From the NCBI GenBank assembly GCA_964450405.1, contig CAYVCQ010000010.1:62001-126000 (forward strand): a stretch of 64,000 nucleotides of DNA, given 5' to 3'. Both the position numbers and the translations under genes were made by a program. How positions within the stretch are numbered: the first letter of the stretch is position 1; every line of letters starts with the position of its first letter. Source of the DNA: WRGT01 sp964450405. GTDB taxonomy: Bacteria; Spirochaetota; UBA4802; UBA5550. The notes below the pieces were generated by a model that was not told where the DNA came from, searched no databases, and was given only the letters and a program-made list of their open reading frames with translations. Shown here piece after piece: positions 51,505 through 60,196 of this stretch.

Positions 51505-52863
51505 ATGAAGAGACTTTATATAACCGCAGCAATATGTTTACTGCCGTTTATTATTCTTACAGCGCAGGATGCCGGAAAGCTGAGCCTGCGTGATGCGATT
51601 ACTCAGGCATTGACCGAGAACAATTCCTATAAAAGCAACAGGTCAAAGGTTGCTGAGTCTCAGGCACAGCTTGACGAAGCATGGGGAGCTCTCTGGCCGG
51701 TGCTGGCTTCTGATGCTTCATATCTTAAATCAGGTGAAGAGTCCGCGTCGGGGACAAAGATTGATTCACAGTACCTTTTAAATATTGTAAATTGTTCAAT
51801 ATCGTTAAATCCCGGAACAGTTTATAATTCAATTATGGCAGCACGTGATGAGAGGATCATTGCAGAAAATAATCTGCGGGTTACGCGGGGAGAAATTGAG
51901 AAGTCAACAATTAAGCTTTTCTACAACCTGATTCTAGCCCGAGAAACAGTGAGGATCCAGACAGAGTCGGCTGATTCTCTGAGGGAAAACTTAAAATTAG
52001 TCTCTGCTGCATATGAACGAGGAAGAGCATCCCGTCTTGATTTTCTTACTGCAAAATTGACCCTGGCAAATTCCGAAACTGATCTTCATAATGCAGAGAG
52101 CAGCGCCGAGACTGCACTGGCAGCACTAAATATTAATCTTGGCAATAGTGTAGATATGGCTATTGTACAGGATGACTCCTTTAAGGAAATTCCATCCGAT
52201 GAAAAAGAAATTATGATGCTCGATCCGGAAAAACGGTCGGCGTTCATAAACACTCTGGCATCTGAATCTTTAAAAAACAGACCGGAGCTTATAATAAAGA
52301 GAACTACCGTAGAGCAGTATAAACATAATGAAGGAATTCAGTCCGCAACGTATCTCTGGCCCTCTTTTTTTGTAAACGGAAAATACAGTAAATCCAGATA
52401 TAATCCCGAGTCCGGATTGACTGCTTCGGGCGTCATGAATGAACAATGGACTGATTCATGGTCTGTCGCAATGGGCGCTACTTACAGATGGGGTTCCGTT
52501 GTACCATGGGATGCCTCAAATTCGCGGAAGCGGCAGCAGGAAGAAAAAAAGAAACAGGCACAATATGATCTGGATGACTTTGTGAAACAGATTACCCTTG
52601 ATGTAATTCAGAACTACTCAAGTATGAGAGCCGCTTACAGCGCGATAGTTTCTCAGAAGGCTAATGTTATGATTGCAGAAGAGAATATGAAGGCCGCACA
52701 GGCGCAGTTCAGAAATGGTGTAATCGACAATAGTAAACTTCTTGAAGCAAATATTCAGCTTATTAAAACAAGAAGCAATTATATTCAGGCGCTTGTTTCA
52801 TATTCAATTGCCAAGTCTTCACTTAATAACATTATCGGGCGTGAATATTTCAATCTGTATTGA
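51505..52863 (+). CDS. TolC-family outer-membrane efflux protein
   Basis: This 452-residue outer-membrane channel has a signal peptide (KRLYITAAICLLPFIILTAQ) and two OEP repeats. LSLRDAITQALTENNSYKSN begins the first. Long heptad-rich helices (for example YERGRASRLDFLTAKLTLANSETDLHNAE) form the periplasmic tunnel. The second repeat repeats this (AQAQFRNGVIDNSKLLEANIQLIKTRSNYIQALVSY). The length fits TolC homologues. It is the last gene of the efflux operon; transcription ends in a gene-free region with GC-rich hairpins. Confidence 0.92.
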   Translation: MKRLYITAAICLLPFIILTAQDAGKLSLRDAITQALTENNSYKSNRSKVAESQAQLDEAWGALWPVLASDASYLKSGEESASGTKIDSQYLLNIVNCSISLNPGTVYNSIMAARDERIIAENNLRVTRGEIEKSTIKLFYNLILARETVRIQTESADSLRENLKLVSAAYERGRASRLDFLTAKLTLANSETDLHNAESSAETALAALNINLGNSVDMAIVQDDSFKEIPSDEKEIMMLDPEKRSAFINTLASESLKNRPELIIKRTTVEQYKHNEGIQSATYLWPSFFVNGKYSKSRYNPESGLTASGVMNEQWTDSWSVAMGATYRWGSVVPWDASNSRKRQQEEKKKQAQYDLDDFVKQITLDVIQNYSSMRAAYSAIVSQKANVMIAEENMKAAQAQFRNGVIDNSKLLEANIQLIKTRSNYIQALVSYSIAKSSLNNIIGREYFNLY

Positions 52864-52992
52864 GTGTTTATAATTCACCGTTGTTCCAGATGACTTATGT
52901 GATTTATCTGAAGGGGCAATGTCTGATTTTTATTTATAAAATGGGCTCTTTCCGGAAAGTTGGGAAAATAAATAATTTAATTCAAACCTTCA

Positions 52993-53127
52993 AGCCCCCT
53001 ATCCCCGGTCGGTTGCACCGGGTATATCAGTTATATCGCTGTTAGTTTTAATATTGTTATGATTCATAAATTCACTAATAATTTCTCTCTTGCGTGCCCC
53101 CTCCGGGGGGCAGGGGGATATAGGAAT
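52993..53127. repeat. GC-rich element with CCCCCTAT/ATAGG-type ends
   Basis: The region between convergent genes starts CCCCCTATCCCCGG and ends GGGGGATATAGG, an imperfect inverted pair. It contains a tight hairpin with arms TGCCCCC (53095-53101) and GGGGGCA (53106-53112). Its core CCCCTCCGGGG recurs at 55613-55637. It fills most of the gene-free stretch 52864-53187 and could also act as a shared terminator region. Confidence 0.5.
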
Positions 53128-53187
53128 GTCAATTATCCAAACATTCCGGAAGGAGCTGTAAAATGTTAATAAATAGAAATTAGAAAC

Positions 53188-54138
53188 CTATCCTTTAAAA
53201 TTATCAAATAAGAATACGTCTTTGAGTTTAACTCTCTCTGCTTCAGAAAGATTGCCTTCAACTTTTGAGTATGCTTTTTTAAATGTATCAACTATAAGGA
53301 AAAGTTTCTGGATCGGAATATTTTCAGTTTCAATCCTGTCGCTGTATGTACCTTCATCAATCTGTTTTGTCACTGAATCGGACTGGGTTTCTATGATAGA
53401 ATAAATTTCTTCAGATTCAGAAATTTCTGCACCGGCATCAATGAGTATTTTTTCCGCATAAAGCAGAAACGCAAGGAATGCCTCAACGATTAATGACCGT
53501 TCCAGTATTGCCCATTTTTTCAGCATTCTTCTTACTTCCGATGGATTAATTCGCGGTATCTGGAAGTGCTTTAAAAATGTGTCACTCAAATGCAGTCTGG
53601 TATGGCTGACACTGTTTAGAATTTCAAGTTTCAGGTCGGGGAGAGAGTCATCAGCTATTGAGGTCGGATCTATCACTGCAATACGGCTGATTTTTGCGTC
53701 TCCAGGCATCCGGCATGATACTATCATCAGATCTGAACTTTTTCCTGCAGTGACAAATTTTTTTTCTCCTGTTACCTTAAATCCATCACCTGACTCCGTT
53801 AGTATCACAGGAGCCGCGGAATTTTCAGAGTGAGCAAGAGCACATAGAGAATTATGGTCTACTCTGCTCAGCATAGAGGATAGTTCTTTATCATTCTCAG
53901 ATTTTAGTACAATATCTTTAAGGATCGGTCTTATCAGGGCCGCCTGTACAATCCACAATACCGAGAGCCCAAGATCGCCGGTTTCTTTTGCTATAAGCAT
54001 CGATGGCCGGCCTGTTCTGTAGAGTGTCAGATCCGGTCTGAATTGTCCTGAGAGACTGGTCCATATTTTCTTCTGTTCACCTATATCGGCGGTTCTTTGC
54101 AGATAGTTTGACTTAATCAGTTCCAGAAGTTCTGTCAT
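53188..54138 (-). CDS. Acyl-CoA dehydrogenase-like protein, short form
   Basis: This 316-residue protein resembles the acyl-CoA dehydrogenase fold. The N-terminal helices and the middle beta domain are recognisable from ALAHSENSAAPVILTESGDGFKVTGEKKFVTAGKSSDLMIVSCR (residues about 96-140). It is shorter than typical family members (about 380). The C-terminal helical domain is abbreviated, and I cannot locate the usual flavin-binding and catalytic Glu motifs. It may be a degenerate or non-enzymatic relative, or a protein with an altered substrate. It is monocistronic on the minus strand. Confidence 0.65.
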   Translation of the reverse strand: MTELLELIKSNYLQRTADIGEQKKIWTSLSGQFRPDLTLYRTGRPSMLIAKETGDLGLSVLWIVQAALIRPILKDIVLKSENDKELSSMLSRVDHNSLCALAHSENSAAPVILTESGDGFKVTGEKKFVTAGKSSDLMIVSCRMPGDAKISRIAVIDPTSIADDSLPDLKLEILNSVSHTRLHLSDTFLKHFQIPRINPSEVRRMLKKWAILERSLIVEAFLAFLLYAEKILIDAGAEISESEEIYSIIETQSDSVTKQIDEGTYSDRIETENIPIQKLFLIVDTFKKAYSKVEGNLSEAERVKLKDVFLFDNFKG

Positions 54139-54178
54139 GTTGGCACCTCTTTGATCTCAGGATTAAAAGTATCTGCCC

Positions 54179-54257
54179 ATAAACCAGCAGTTTAATTTCT
54201 TTACCCGCGCCTTCGGCGCGGGGAAAACCGTAATTACCTGCTGTCTTTGAGTAGTTA
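54179..54257 (+). repeat. Family A hairpin element, copy 5
   Basis: ATAAACCAGCAGT leads to a perfect hairpin CCCGCGCC (54204-54211), TTC, GGCGCGGG (54215-54222). The tail is GTAATTACCTGCTG followed by TCTTTGAGTAGTTA. The outer CAGCAG and CTGCTG also pair, so the whole element can fold into one long stem. It lies between divergent genes. Confidence 0.7.
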
Positions 54258-54391
54258 CGATTTAAATTTTGAAAATTTACAGCAGTAGTATTGAATATTA
54301 AAACTGCAGGATAATGTCAAGCGATCTATTGAGATTATGGGAATAAAAGTTTAATGCTTTACATGCTTATTGAGAGCCTGATTCTTGTTTT

Positions 54392-54847
54392 ATGAAAAGA
54401 AATTATATATTTACTAATGTATATCATATTGATAAAGAAGCGGAAGAGGTCTGGCGGAAGGTTGTCGATGTAGAATCATGGCCGGGCATCTGGAAGTACT
54501 TTCGGTATGTGGCTATTCAGGGGAATGAAAAGAATCTTCGATATGGAAGTATTATTCATTGCAGGGTAAGAGCCGCAATGTTTTATAAACTGGAATTTGC
54601 CGTAACGGTAAAAGAGATTGTTCCCTATGATAAATTGGTGGTTACGTGCAGCGGCGATCTTGAAGGGGAGGGAACCTGGCTCCTGAATAGTGACGGAGGC
54701 TCAGTGGAATCACATTTTGAATGGAATGTTACAACAGATAATGTATTTTTAAAATTTATTGAGATGCTCCCTTTAGGTAGAAAATTTCTGCAGTTCAACC
54801 ATAGAATAGTTATGGAAGAGGGCTACAGATCATTTCTCCGGGAGTAA
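54392..54847 (+). CDS. SRPBCC-family (START-like fold) protein
   Basis: This 151-residue cytoplasmic protein has the layout of the SRPBCC ligand-binding fold. It begins with YIFTNVYHIDKEAEEVWRKVVDVESWPGIWKYFRYV, in which the family's D-VESWP-W motif is clear. Beta strands follow, and a long C-terminal helix (MLPLGRKFLQFNHRIVMEEGYRSFLRE). It lacks a signal peptide. Related proteins bind hydrophobic ligands in lipid or polyketide metabolism. It overlaps the minus-strand START-domain gene by 18 bases at the 3' ends. Confidence 0.85.
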   Translation: MKRNYIFTNVYHIDKEAEEVWRKVVDVESWPGIWKYFRYVAIQGNEKNLRYGSIIHCRVRAAMFYKLEFAVTVKEIVPYDKLVVTCSGDLEGEGTWLLNSDGGSVESHFEWNVTTDNVFLKFIEMLPLGRKFLQFNHRIVMEEGYRSFLRE

Positions 54848-55462
54848 AAATTTCTTTAATCCGGAAAGTGTTTTATAAGGTATAGTCCATCCTCCTAATC
54901 GTACCATAAAATCCGGTATCGTTCCCCCTGATTCACCTGCTACGGAAAACTTAACTTCTGTCAATCCCGGGTTGGTTTCTATAAGAGTGACCGTACTTGA
55001 CATAGTGTAAATGCGCACATTTTCATTATTGACCGGTTTATATTTTTCAGCATCACCTTTTGGAAGAGCACTTATCGTGAAGGTAATTGTGCCTGATTCT
55101 TCAGCAGTTTTTATAATTACAACCGTATCTCTCCTGCTGACCGGCCATGGCGGAGCTGTGATATAGTATGCAATCTTATCGCCTGAGTTAGATCCTGCAA
55201 GTAACTCCGAGTGAATGCAGTCTGCCATCCAGTACCTATTTGCGGGTATGTCCAGAATTGCCTTCAATATAATATCAGCCGGTTTGTTTATTGTTGTAAT
55301 TGCAAGAAATTCGTAAATACCGTCAGTTACTCCTTCACGATGGAAAATTTTTATATCAGAGATAGTGCGGGAATATTTCCAGGGTTTATCATTTCTTAAC
55401 GGATCAGTAAATGCCGATGAAAAAATCAGAAGGAATATAGTTAGAGTTAAATATTTTTTCAT
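54830..55462 (-). CDS. START-domain protein with signal peptide
   Basis: ATG at 55462 starts a signal peptide (MKKYLTLTIFLLIFSSAFTD). An in-frame GTG at 55474 is less likely because its upstream DNA lacks a ribosome-binding site. The mature about 190 residues form a START lipid-binding domain: WKYSRTISDIKIFHRE, then a DIPANRYWMADCIHSELL-like helix and ITAPPWPVSRRDTVVIIKT, the typical PPWP-RD signature of bacterial START proteins. It probably binds a lipid in the periplasm. Its 3' end overlaps the SRPBCC gene by 18 bases. Confidence 0.85.
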   Translation of the reverse strand: MKKYLTLTIFLLIFSSAFTDPLRNDKPWKYSRTISDIKIFHREGVTDGIYEFLAITTINKPADIILKAILDIPANRYWMADCIHSELLAGSNSGDKIAYYITAPPWPVSRRDTVVIIKTAEESGTITFTISALPKGDAEKYKPVNNENVRIYTMSSTVTLIETNPGLTEVKFSVAGESGGTIPDFMVRLGGWTIPYKTLSGLKKFLLPEK

Positions 55463-55610
55463 TAAGATATCCACATTTGATTTAGTTACTTTATGCGTTT
55501 TTTATATATAGTCATTAACCGTATCTCAACGGCCTATTAAATCCCCCGGAGTGGGACTTGAGTATTGAATTCATCATAGTAATAATTAAAATTGAAAGTT
55601 TTTATCAACA

Positions 55611-55696
55611 ATGCCTTGCCCCCTCCGGGGGCAAGGCTGAAGTGATTGTTTAATTTGGACAGATTAAAATTAAGTCGGCTCCGGAGGTCGGGGCAT
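55611..55696. repeat. GC-rich hairpin element downstream of argG
   Basis: Perfect 11-base arms GCCTTGCCCCC (55613-55623) and GGGGGCAAGGC (55627-55637) surround TCC. The outer ends ATGCC...CCTCCGG and CCGGAGG...GGGGCAT (ending 55696) are imperfect inverted repeats. It lies just after the argG stop on the minus strand. Without a T-run it looks like a dispersed palindromic element, though it could also halt transcription. Confidence 0.6.
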
Positions 55697-55701
55697 CTGA
55701 A

Positions 55702-56913
55702 TTATTTTTTCTTTTTGTTTCTCAATAGAGATTCCACTTTGAGTGGAAGCCCGTAGATGTTAAGAAAACCTGTTGCATCTTTCTGATCGTAAAGTTTGCT
55801 CGCGTCAAAAGTTGCGATATCCGGTTCATAAAGAGTGTCTTCGGACTTTCTGCCCACCAGCGTGCAGTTTCCTTTATAAAGTTTTAATCTGACTACGCCG
55901 TTAACATATTCCTGAGTCTTATTGATGAGCAGGTCAAGTGCCTCACGTTTTCTGCTGAACCATAAACCGTTATAAATCAGTCTGGAATACTCATTCGCAA
56001 GGTCATCCTTGAAATGCTGAGTGTCTCGATCTAGAGTGATCGACTCCAGATCGCGGTGTGCAATCATAAGAACCGTTCCTGCAGGAGTTTCATAAACACC
56101 TCGTGATTTTATTCCCACTAGTCTGTTCTCAACTATATCAACACGACCGATTCCGTTTTCGCCGGCAATTTTGTTAAGCTTCTTCATCAGTTCGACTGGT
56201 TTGAGCTTTTTCCCGTCGATTGCAACCGGTTCACCTCTTTTGAATTCGATCTCAATATACAAAGGTTTGTCCGGAGCTTTTTCTGGAGATTTTGTAAGGA
56301 GAAACATGCTCTCGTCAGGCTCACGGTACGGATTCTCCAGAATGCCTCCTTCGTATGAAATGTGCAGAATATTTCTATCCATGCTGTATGGTTTGTCCTT
56401 GGTTACCGGTAGTGGTATATTGTGTTTCTCGGCGTAATCGAAGAGTTTTGATCTTGAATCGAGTTCCCATTCTCTCCATGGTGCAATAATCTGAAGATCA
56501 GGAGCGAGAGATTTGAACGCCATCTCGAATCGCACCTGGTCATTACCTTTGCCGGTTGCGCCATGACACACAGCATCAGCCTTCTCTCTTCTTGCTATCT
56601 CAATCTGACGTTTTGCAATTACAGGGCGCGCCAGAGAGGTGCCAAGAAGATATCTGTCTTCATAAATTGCATTAGCTTTTATAGCCTGGAATATATAGTC
56701 TGTAACAAACTCTTCGGTAAGATCTTCGATGTAGCATTTGCTGGCACCGGTTTTTTTTGCTTTTGCCTTAAGCCCGTCCAGCTCCTCCTCCTGTCCGATG
56801 TCTGCAGCGTATGCAATTACTTCACAGTCATAAGTCTCAACCAGCCATTTGAGTATTATCGATGTGTCCAGTCCGCCGGAATATGCAAGTACAACTTTTT
56901 TTATTTTTTTCAT
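55702..56913 (-). CDS. argG: Argininosuccinate synthase
   Basis: The enzyme condenses citrulline and aspartate with ATP in arginine synthesis. The 403 residues are typical. The N-type ATP-pyrophosphatase motif AYSGGLDTSIILKWL is at residues 10-24. CHGATGKGNDQVRFE near residue 115 binds citrulline and aspartate, and later motifs (SRGVYETPAGTVL) are present. The gene ends the argD-argF-argG unit on the minus strand; argF's stop lies 17 bases upstream. argH is not in the window. Confidence 0.97.
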   Translation of the reverse strand: MKKIKKVVLAYSGGLDTSIILKWLVETYDCEVIAYAADIGQEEELDGLKAKAKKTGASKCYIEDLTEEFVTDYIFQAIKANAIYEDRYLLGTSLARPVIAKRQIEIARREKADAVCHGATGKGNDQVRFEMAFKSLAPDLQIIAPWREWELDSRSKLFDYAEKHNIPLPVTKDKPYSMDRNILHISYEGGILENPYREPDESMFLLTKSPEKAPDKPLYIEIEFKRGEPVAIDGKKLKPVELMKKLNKIAGENGIGRVDIVENRLVGIKSRGVYETPAGTVLMIAHRDLESITLDRDTQHFKDDLANEYSRLIYNGLWFSRKREALDLLINKTQEYVNGVVRLKLYKGNCTLVGRKSEDTLYEPDIATFDASKLYDQKDATGFLNIYGLPLKVESLLRNKKKK

Positions 56914-56930
56914 TTATATGTTCCTCTCTT

Positions 56931-57884
56931 TTATTTCCCCATCAGTGCGCAGAGTACTGCTTTCTGGCAGTGCAGTCTGTTCTCCGCCTGATCAAATATT
57001 ATTGATTGTTTTCCGTCCATAACCTCGCCGGTTATCTCTTCCCCTCTGTGTGCTGGAAGACAGTGGAGAACTTTTGTATCTTTACCGGTTTTATTCAGGA
57101 GATTTGTATCTACAATATATTTTGAAAAAATCTTTTTTCTCTTCGCGGCTTCTTTCTCCTGTCCCATGCTAACCCACACATCTGTATAAATATAATCTGC
57201 CCCTTCAACGGCTTTGTCAATATCATTTGTGATAACGATCTTTGAATATGAATTTGCAGCCAGCTTATAGGCCTTTTCAACTATTGCCATTTCAGGTTCA
57301 AATTTTTTCGGACAGGCGATTGTAATATCTGTGCCGAGTATCGCCGCACCCATAAGGAGAGAGTTTGCTACATTGTTTCCATCCCCAATGTAAGTGAGCT
57401 TAACTTTTGCGATATCTTTCTCTCTCTCGAAAATAGTAAAGTAATCTGCCAGTGCCTGGCATGGATGATACGAGTCTGTCAGTCCGTTTACTACGGGAAT
57501 ATCCGCATGCTTTGCAAGCTCTACAACTTTATCGTGAGCGAAAGTTCTTATCATAATACCGTCATTGTACCTGGAAAGAACTTTTGCCGTGTCAGCAATT
57601 GTTTCACCACGTCCAAGCTGAATTTCATTACTGCTGAGAAAAAGTGCGTGTCCGCCAAGCTGAAGCATTCCGGTTTCAAAGGATACTCTTGTGCGTGTGG
57701 AGTTTTTTTCAAAGATCATTGCCAGAGTTTTGTTCTCAAGCACTTTTCTGAATTTACCTTTCTTTACCTCTTTCTTAAGAGAAGCTGAACATTCGAAGAG
57801 TCTGAATATATCATCTCTCGACAGGTCTGCAAGTGTAAGAAAATCTTCAGTGCTTATTCGAGGAATTTTCATATGATTCACCAT
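56931..57884 (-). CDS. argF: Ornithine carbamoyltransferase
   Basis: This enzyme makes citrulline from ornithine and carbamoyl phosphate. Its 317 residues contain the carbamoyl-phosphate motif NSTRTRVSFE (residues about 61-70), the ornithine-side HPCQALADY, and the SMG/HCLPAHRGEE motif typical of OTC. The frame opens at 57884 (MVNHMKIP); the second Met, at 57872, fits the family start better. The 5' end overlaps the argD 3' end by 26-38 bases, so argF translation is coupled to argD. Confidence 0.96.
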   Translation of the reverse strand: MVNHMKIPRISTEDFLTLADLSRDDIFRLFECSASLKKEVKKGKFRKVLENKTLAMIFEKNSTRTRVSFETGMLQLGGHALFLSSNEIQLGRGETIADTAKVLSRYNDGIMIRTFAHDKVVELAKHADIPVVNGLTDSYHPCQALADYFTIFEREKDIAKVKLTYIGDGNNVANSLLMGAAILGTDITIACPKKFEPEMAIVEKAYKLAANSYSKIVITNDIDKAVEGADYIYTDVWVSMGQEKEAAKRKKIFSKYIVDTNLLNKTGKDTKVLHCLPAHRGEEITGEVMDGKQSIIFDQAENRLHCQKAVLCALMGK

Positions 57885-59085
57885 TCTTTAAAATTAATTT
57901 TTCAAAAATATCCATACCCTCTTCGAGAGTCTTCATACTTATGTTCAGAGGGGGCATTATTCTTATAACGTTTCCGGCTACACAGTTTAAAATTAGTTTC
58001 TCTTCGAGTGCATCTTTAACAAACTGTTTGCCCTCTTCAGCTATTTCAACTCCGATGTGAAGTCCCATTCCCCGAAGACTCTTTATGTAACCGGTCTTCT
58101 GTTTAATCTTTTTCAGTCTGTCGAACATGTAGTTTGATGACGCATTGACAGATAATACAAACTGTTTCTTTTTTACTTCATTTAATACAGCTGAAGCGGC
58201 TGCGCATGCAAGATGATTGCCACCGAATGTTGTTCCATGCGTCCCCTGCGGAAGATGTTCCGAGAGAAAATTTTTTGCATGAATTGCACCGATGGGAACA
58301 CCGCCGCCGAGACCCTTCGCCAGTGTGAGAATATCCGGTGTAACATTAAAGTGCTGGTGAACATAAGTCTGACCGGTTCTTCCAATGCCGGTCTGAACCT
58401 CGTCGATGATTGTAAGTATTCCCTTCTGGTTGCAGGTTTCAAAAATCTCTCTTACAAAATCGGCATCGGCAACATTGATTCCGCTTTCACCCTGTATAAG
58501 CTCAAGCATTACCGCCGCTATATGTTTATCGTGCTTTAATATTTTTCTGATCGCTTTTTTATTGTTGTATGGCGCATATATAAAACCTGGAACTATAGGT
58601 CCGAATCCTCCATGAATTTTTGTCTGTGCAGTGGCGGACATCGATCCGAAAGTTCTTCCATGAAATGAGCCTGTAAAGGTTACTATCTTATATTTTTTTC
58701 TGTGAATGCTTAATCCGTAACGTCTAGCGAGTTTTATAGCAGCTTCATTGGCTTCGGTCCCGCTGTTCACGAAGAGAGACTTTCCCGGAAATGAAGTTTC
58801 CGAGATGAGTTTTGCGGTTTCAATCTGTTCCTGATTTAAAAACAGGTTTGATGAGTGAATTAACTTGTCGATCTGACCGTGAAGCGCCTTCTGATATGAC
58901 TTATCAGAATATCCAAGAGCGGATACAGCAATGCCCGATAAAAAATCGACATATTTTTTATTATCCTGATCGTAGAGATATGAACCGTCACCCTTTACAA
59001 ATGAAACCGGGAGTCTATCTCCGTAATTCTGGAAAAGAAACTCTTTGTCGTCGTTCATAATTTTTGTAAGTTTTGATGAACCCAC
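57847..59085 (-). CDS. argD: Acetylornithine aminotransferase (class III)
   Basis: This PLP-dependent enzyme of arginine synthesis transaminates N-acetylornithine and 2-oxoglutarate. The 412-residue protein shows VKGDGSYLYDQDNKKYVDFLSGIAV at the N-terminus and NSGTEANEAAIKLAR. The PLP-binding Lys lies in LAKGLGGGVPIGA, and IIDEVQTGIGRTG precedes it. The start MGSSKLTKIM is the longer choice; an internal ATG at 59058 (MNDDKEF) is the alternative. It is first in argD-argF-argG. A hairpin lies about 65 bases before the start. Confidence 0.93.
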   Translation of the reverse strand: MGSSKLTKIMNDDKEFLFQNYGDRLPVSFVKGDGSYLYDQDNKKYVDFLSGIAVSALGYSDKSYQKALHGQIDKLIHSSNLFLNQEQIETAKLISETSFPGKSLFVNSGTEANEAAIKLARRYGLSIHRKKYKIVTFTGSFHGRTFGSMSATAQTKIHGGFGPIVPGFIYAPYNNKKAIRKILKHDKHIAAVMLELIQGESGINVADADFVREIFETCNQKGILTIIDEVQTGIGRTGQTYVHQHFNVTPDILTLAKGLGGGVPIGAIHAKNFLSEHLPQGTHGTTFGGNHLACAAASAVLNEVKKKQFVLSVNASSNYMFDRLKKIKQKTGYIKSLRGMGLHIGVEIAEEGKQFVKDALEEKLILNCVAGNVIRIMPPLNISMKTLEEGMDIFEKLILKNGESYENSSNKH

Positions 59086-59147
59086 TTTTTAACTCCGTTT
59101 AGAAAAGATTAAGAATGCTTTGACTCTCTGATTCTGAAAACACATAT

Positions 59148-59178
59148 AACTCCCGCTCGATTAAATCAGTCGGGAGTT
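59148..59178 (-). promoter_or_regulatory. Hairpin in the putative argDFG leader
   Basis: AACTCCCG (59148-59155) pairs with CGGGAGTT (59171-59178) around a 15-base loop, about 65 bases upstream of the argD start on the minus strand. It could be an attenuator or operator-like structure. No leader peptide or arginine-codon run is seen. Confidence 0.35.
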
Positions 59179-59280
59179 GTAAATCAACACAGATGTATTT
59201 ATAAAGTATTGATTTTATCGGGATTTTGCTGTCAATTATTAAAATAAAAACGGTGGAAATTTACCGGTATCTACTTATAA

Positions 59281-59392
59281 ATCCCCCCGTTTCACTCCGT
59301 TCAACATTCCCCTTTGGTTAAAGGGGGTTAAAAAATCCAACAGGTAAAACCCCCTTTAACAAAGGGGGTAGCCTACAGGCCGGTGGATTTTT
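59281..59392. repeat. Dispersed element with paired CCCCTTT hairpins
   Basis: Two adjacent hairpins occur: CCCCTTT with AAAGGGG around GGTT (59309-59326), and ACCCCCTTT with AAAGGGGGT around AAC (59349-59369). The outer ends read AATCCCCCCG at about 59279 and CGGTGGATTT near 59390, an imperfect inverted pair. With flanking DNA it fills the gene-free stretch 59179-59476. No gene is seen inside. Confidence 0.65.
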
Positions 59393-59476
59393 AGTTTATT
59401 AACATGACGAAATTTGTGCTTAATTTTATCAAGTTTTGTTTTTCAAGTTTAATATATGAGTTATAAAGTGGGAGCA

Positions 59477-60196
59477 TCAGTCATCCTCTCCGTCGTCATC
59501 ATCTCTGAATTTAAGATCCTTGTTGAGTATCCCTATTGCAAACTCACCCTTTTCTGTTAATTTATCAATAATGGAGGTCATGCAGTCGGCGTTGAAACTG
59601 ATATATTCCTCAAATTTTTTTGTCATCTCTCTCCCTATTACAATTTCCTTTCCGGGAAAGACTTCACCTACATCTTTGAGAGTTTTTTTTATTCTGTGGG
59701 GAGATTCATAAATCATTATAATTCCTTCATGTGTTTTAAGCCTGTTGAGTTCGTTAACTCTCTTCCCCGGTTTTTTACTTAAAAATCCGCCGAAGAGAAC
59801 TGTTTTCTCTGGAAATCCTGAAACTGAAATAAGTGTTGTCAGTGCAGAAACTCCCGGAACCGGGATTACGTTTATACCCTCTTTCCGCGCCATGGATACA
59901 ATTTTGCTTCCGGGATCAGAGAGTCCCGGAGTTCCAGAGTCGGTCATATAACCTATATTGATATTATTCTTTACTTCATCGATGAGCGACAGAATTTTCC
60001 TGTCATCGGAATGCATATGCAATGAACGGAGAGGTTTGTTTATGCCGTGATGCGAAAGTATCCGCGCGGTCTGCCGTGTGTCTTCACAGTAGATTATCGC
60101 AACAGTCTCTTTTATTATACGGAGAGCCCGGAGTGTGATATCTTCGGGATTTCCAATTGGTGCTGCTATAATGTAGAGAGATGCACTTTCGGTCAT
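59477..60196 (-). CDS. rsmI: 16S rRNA (cytidine-1402-2'-O)-methyltransferase
   Basis: RsmI methylates the 2'-oxygen of C1402 in 16S rRNA using S-adenosylmethionine. The 239-residue protein has the tetrapyrrole-methylase-fold motifs: IAAPIGNPEDITLRAL (residues 9-24), YCEDTRQT, TDSGTPGLSDPG (the SAM-binding loop) and VIPVPGVSALTTL. MIYESPHRIKKTL and VIGREMTKKFEE follow. It is somewhat short at the C-terminus (family about 275), lacking the last domain part, and ends in an Asp/Glu run. It starts at the ATG. Confidence 0.94.
   Translation of the reverse strand: MTESASLYIIAAPIGNPEDITLRALRIIKETVAIIYCEDTRQTARILSHHGINKPLRSLHMHSDDRKILSLIDEVKNNINIGYMTDSGTPGLSDPGSKIVSMARKEGINVIPVPGVSALTTLISVSGFPEKTVLFGGFLSKKPGKRVNELNRLKTHEGIIMIYESPHRIKKTLKDVGEVFPGKEIVIGREMTKKFEEYISFNADCMTSIIDKLTEKGEFAIGILNKDLKFRDDDDGEDD

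Noticed and set aside
52860..53045. 61-residue frame overlapping the tolC stop
   Set aside because: It has no ribosome-binding site and crosses a GC-rich palindromic repeat, so it is probably chance.
56563..56991. 142-codon plus-strand frame over argG and argF
   Set aside because: It is antisense to two well-conserved enzyme genes and has a composition typical of a shadow frame.
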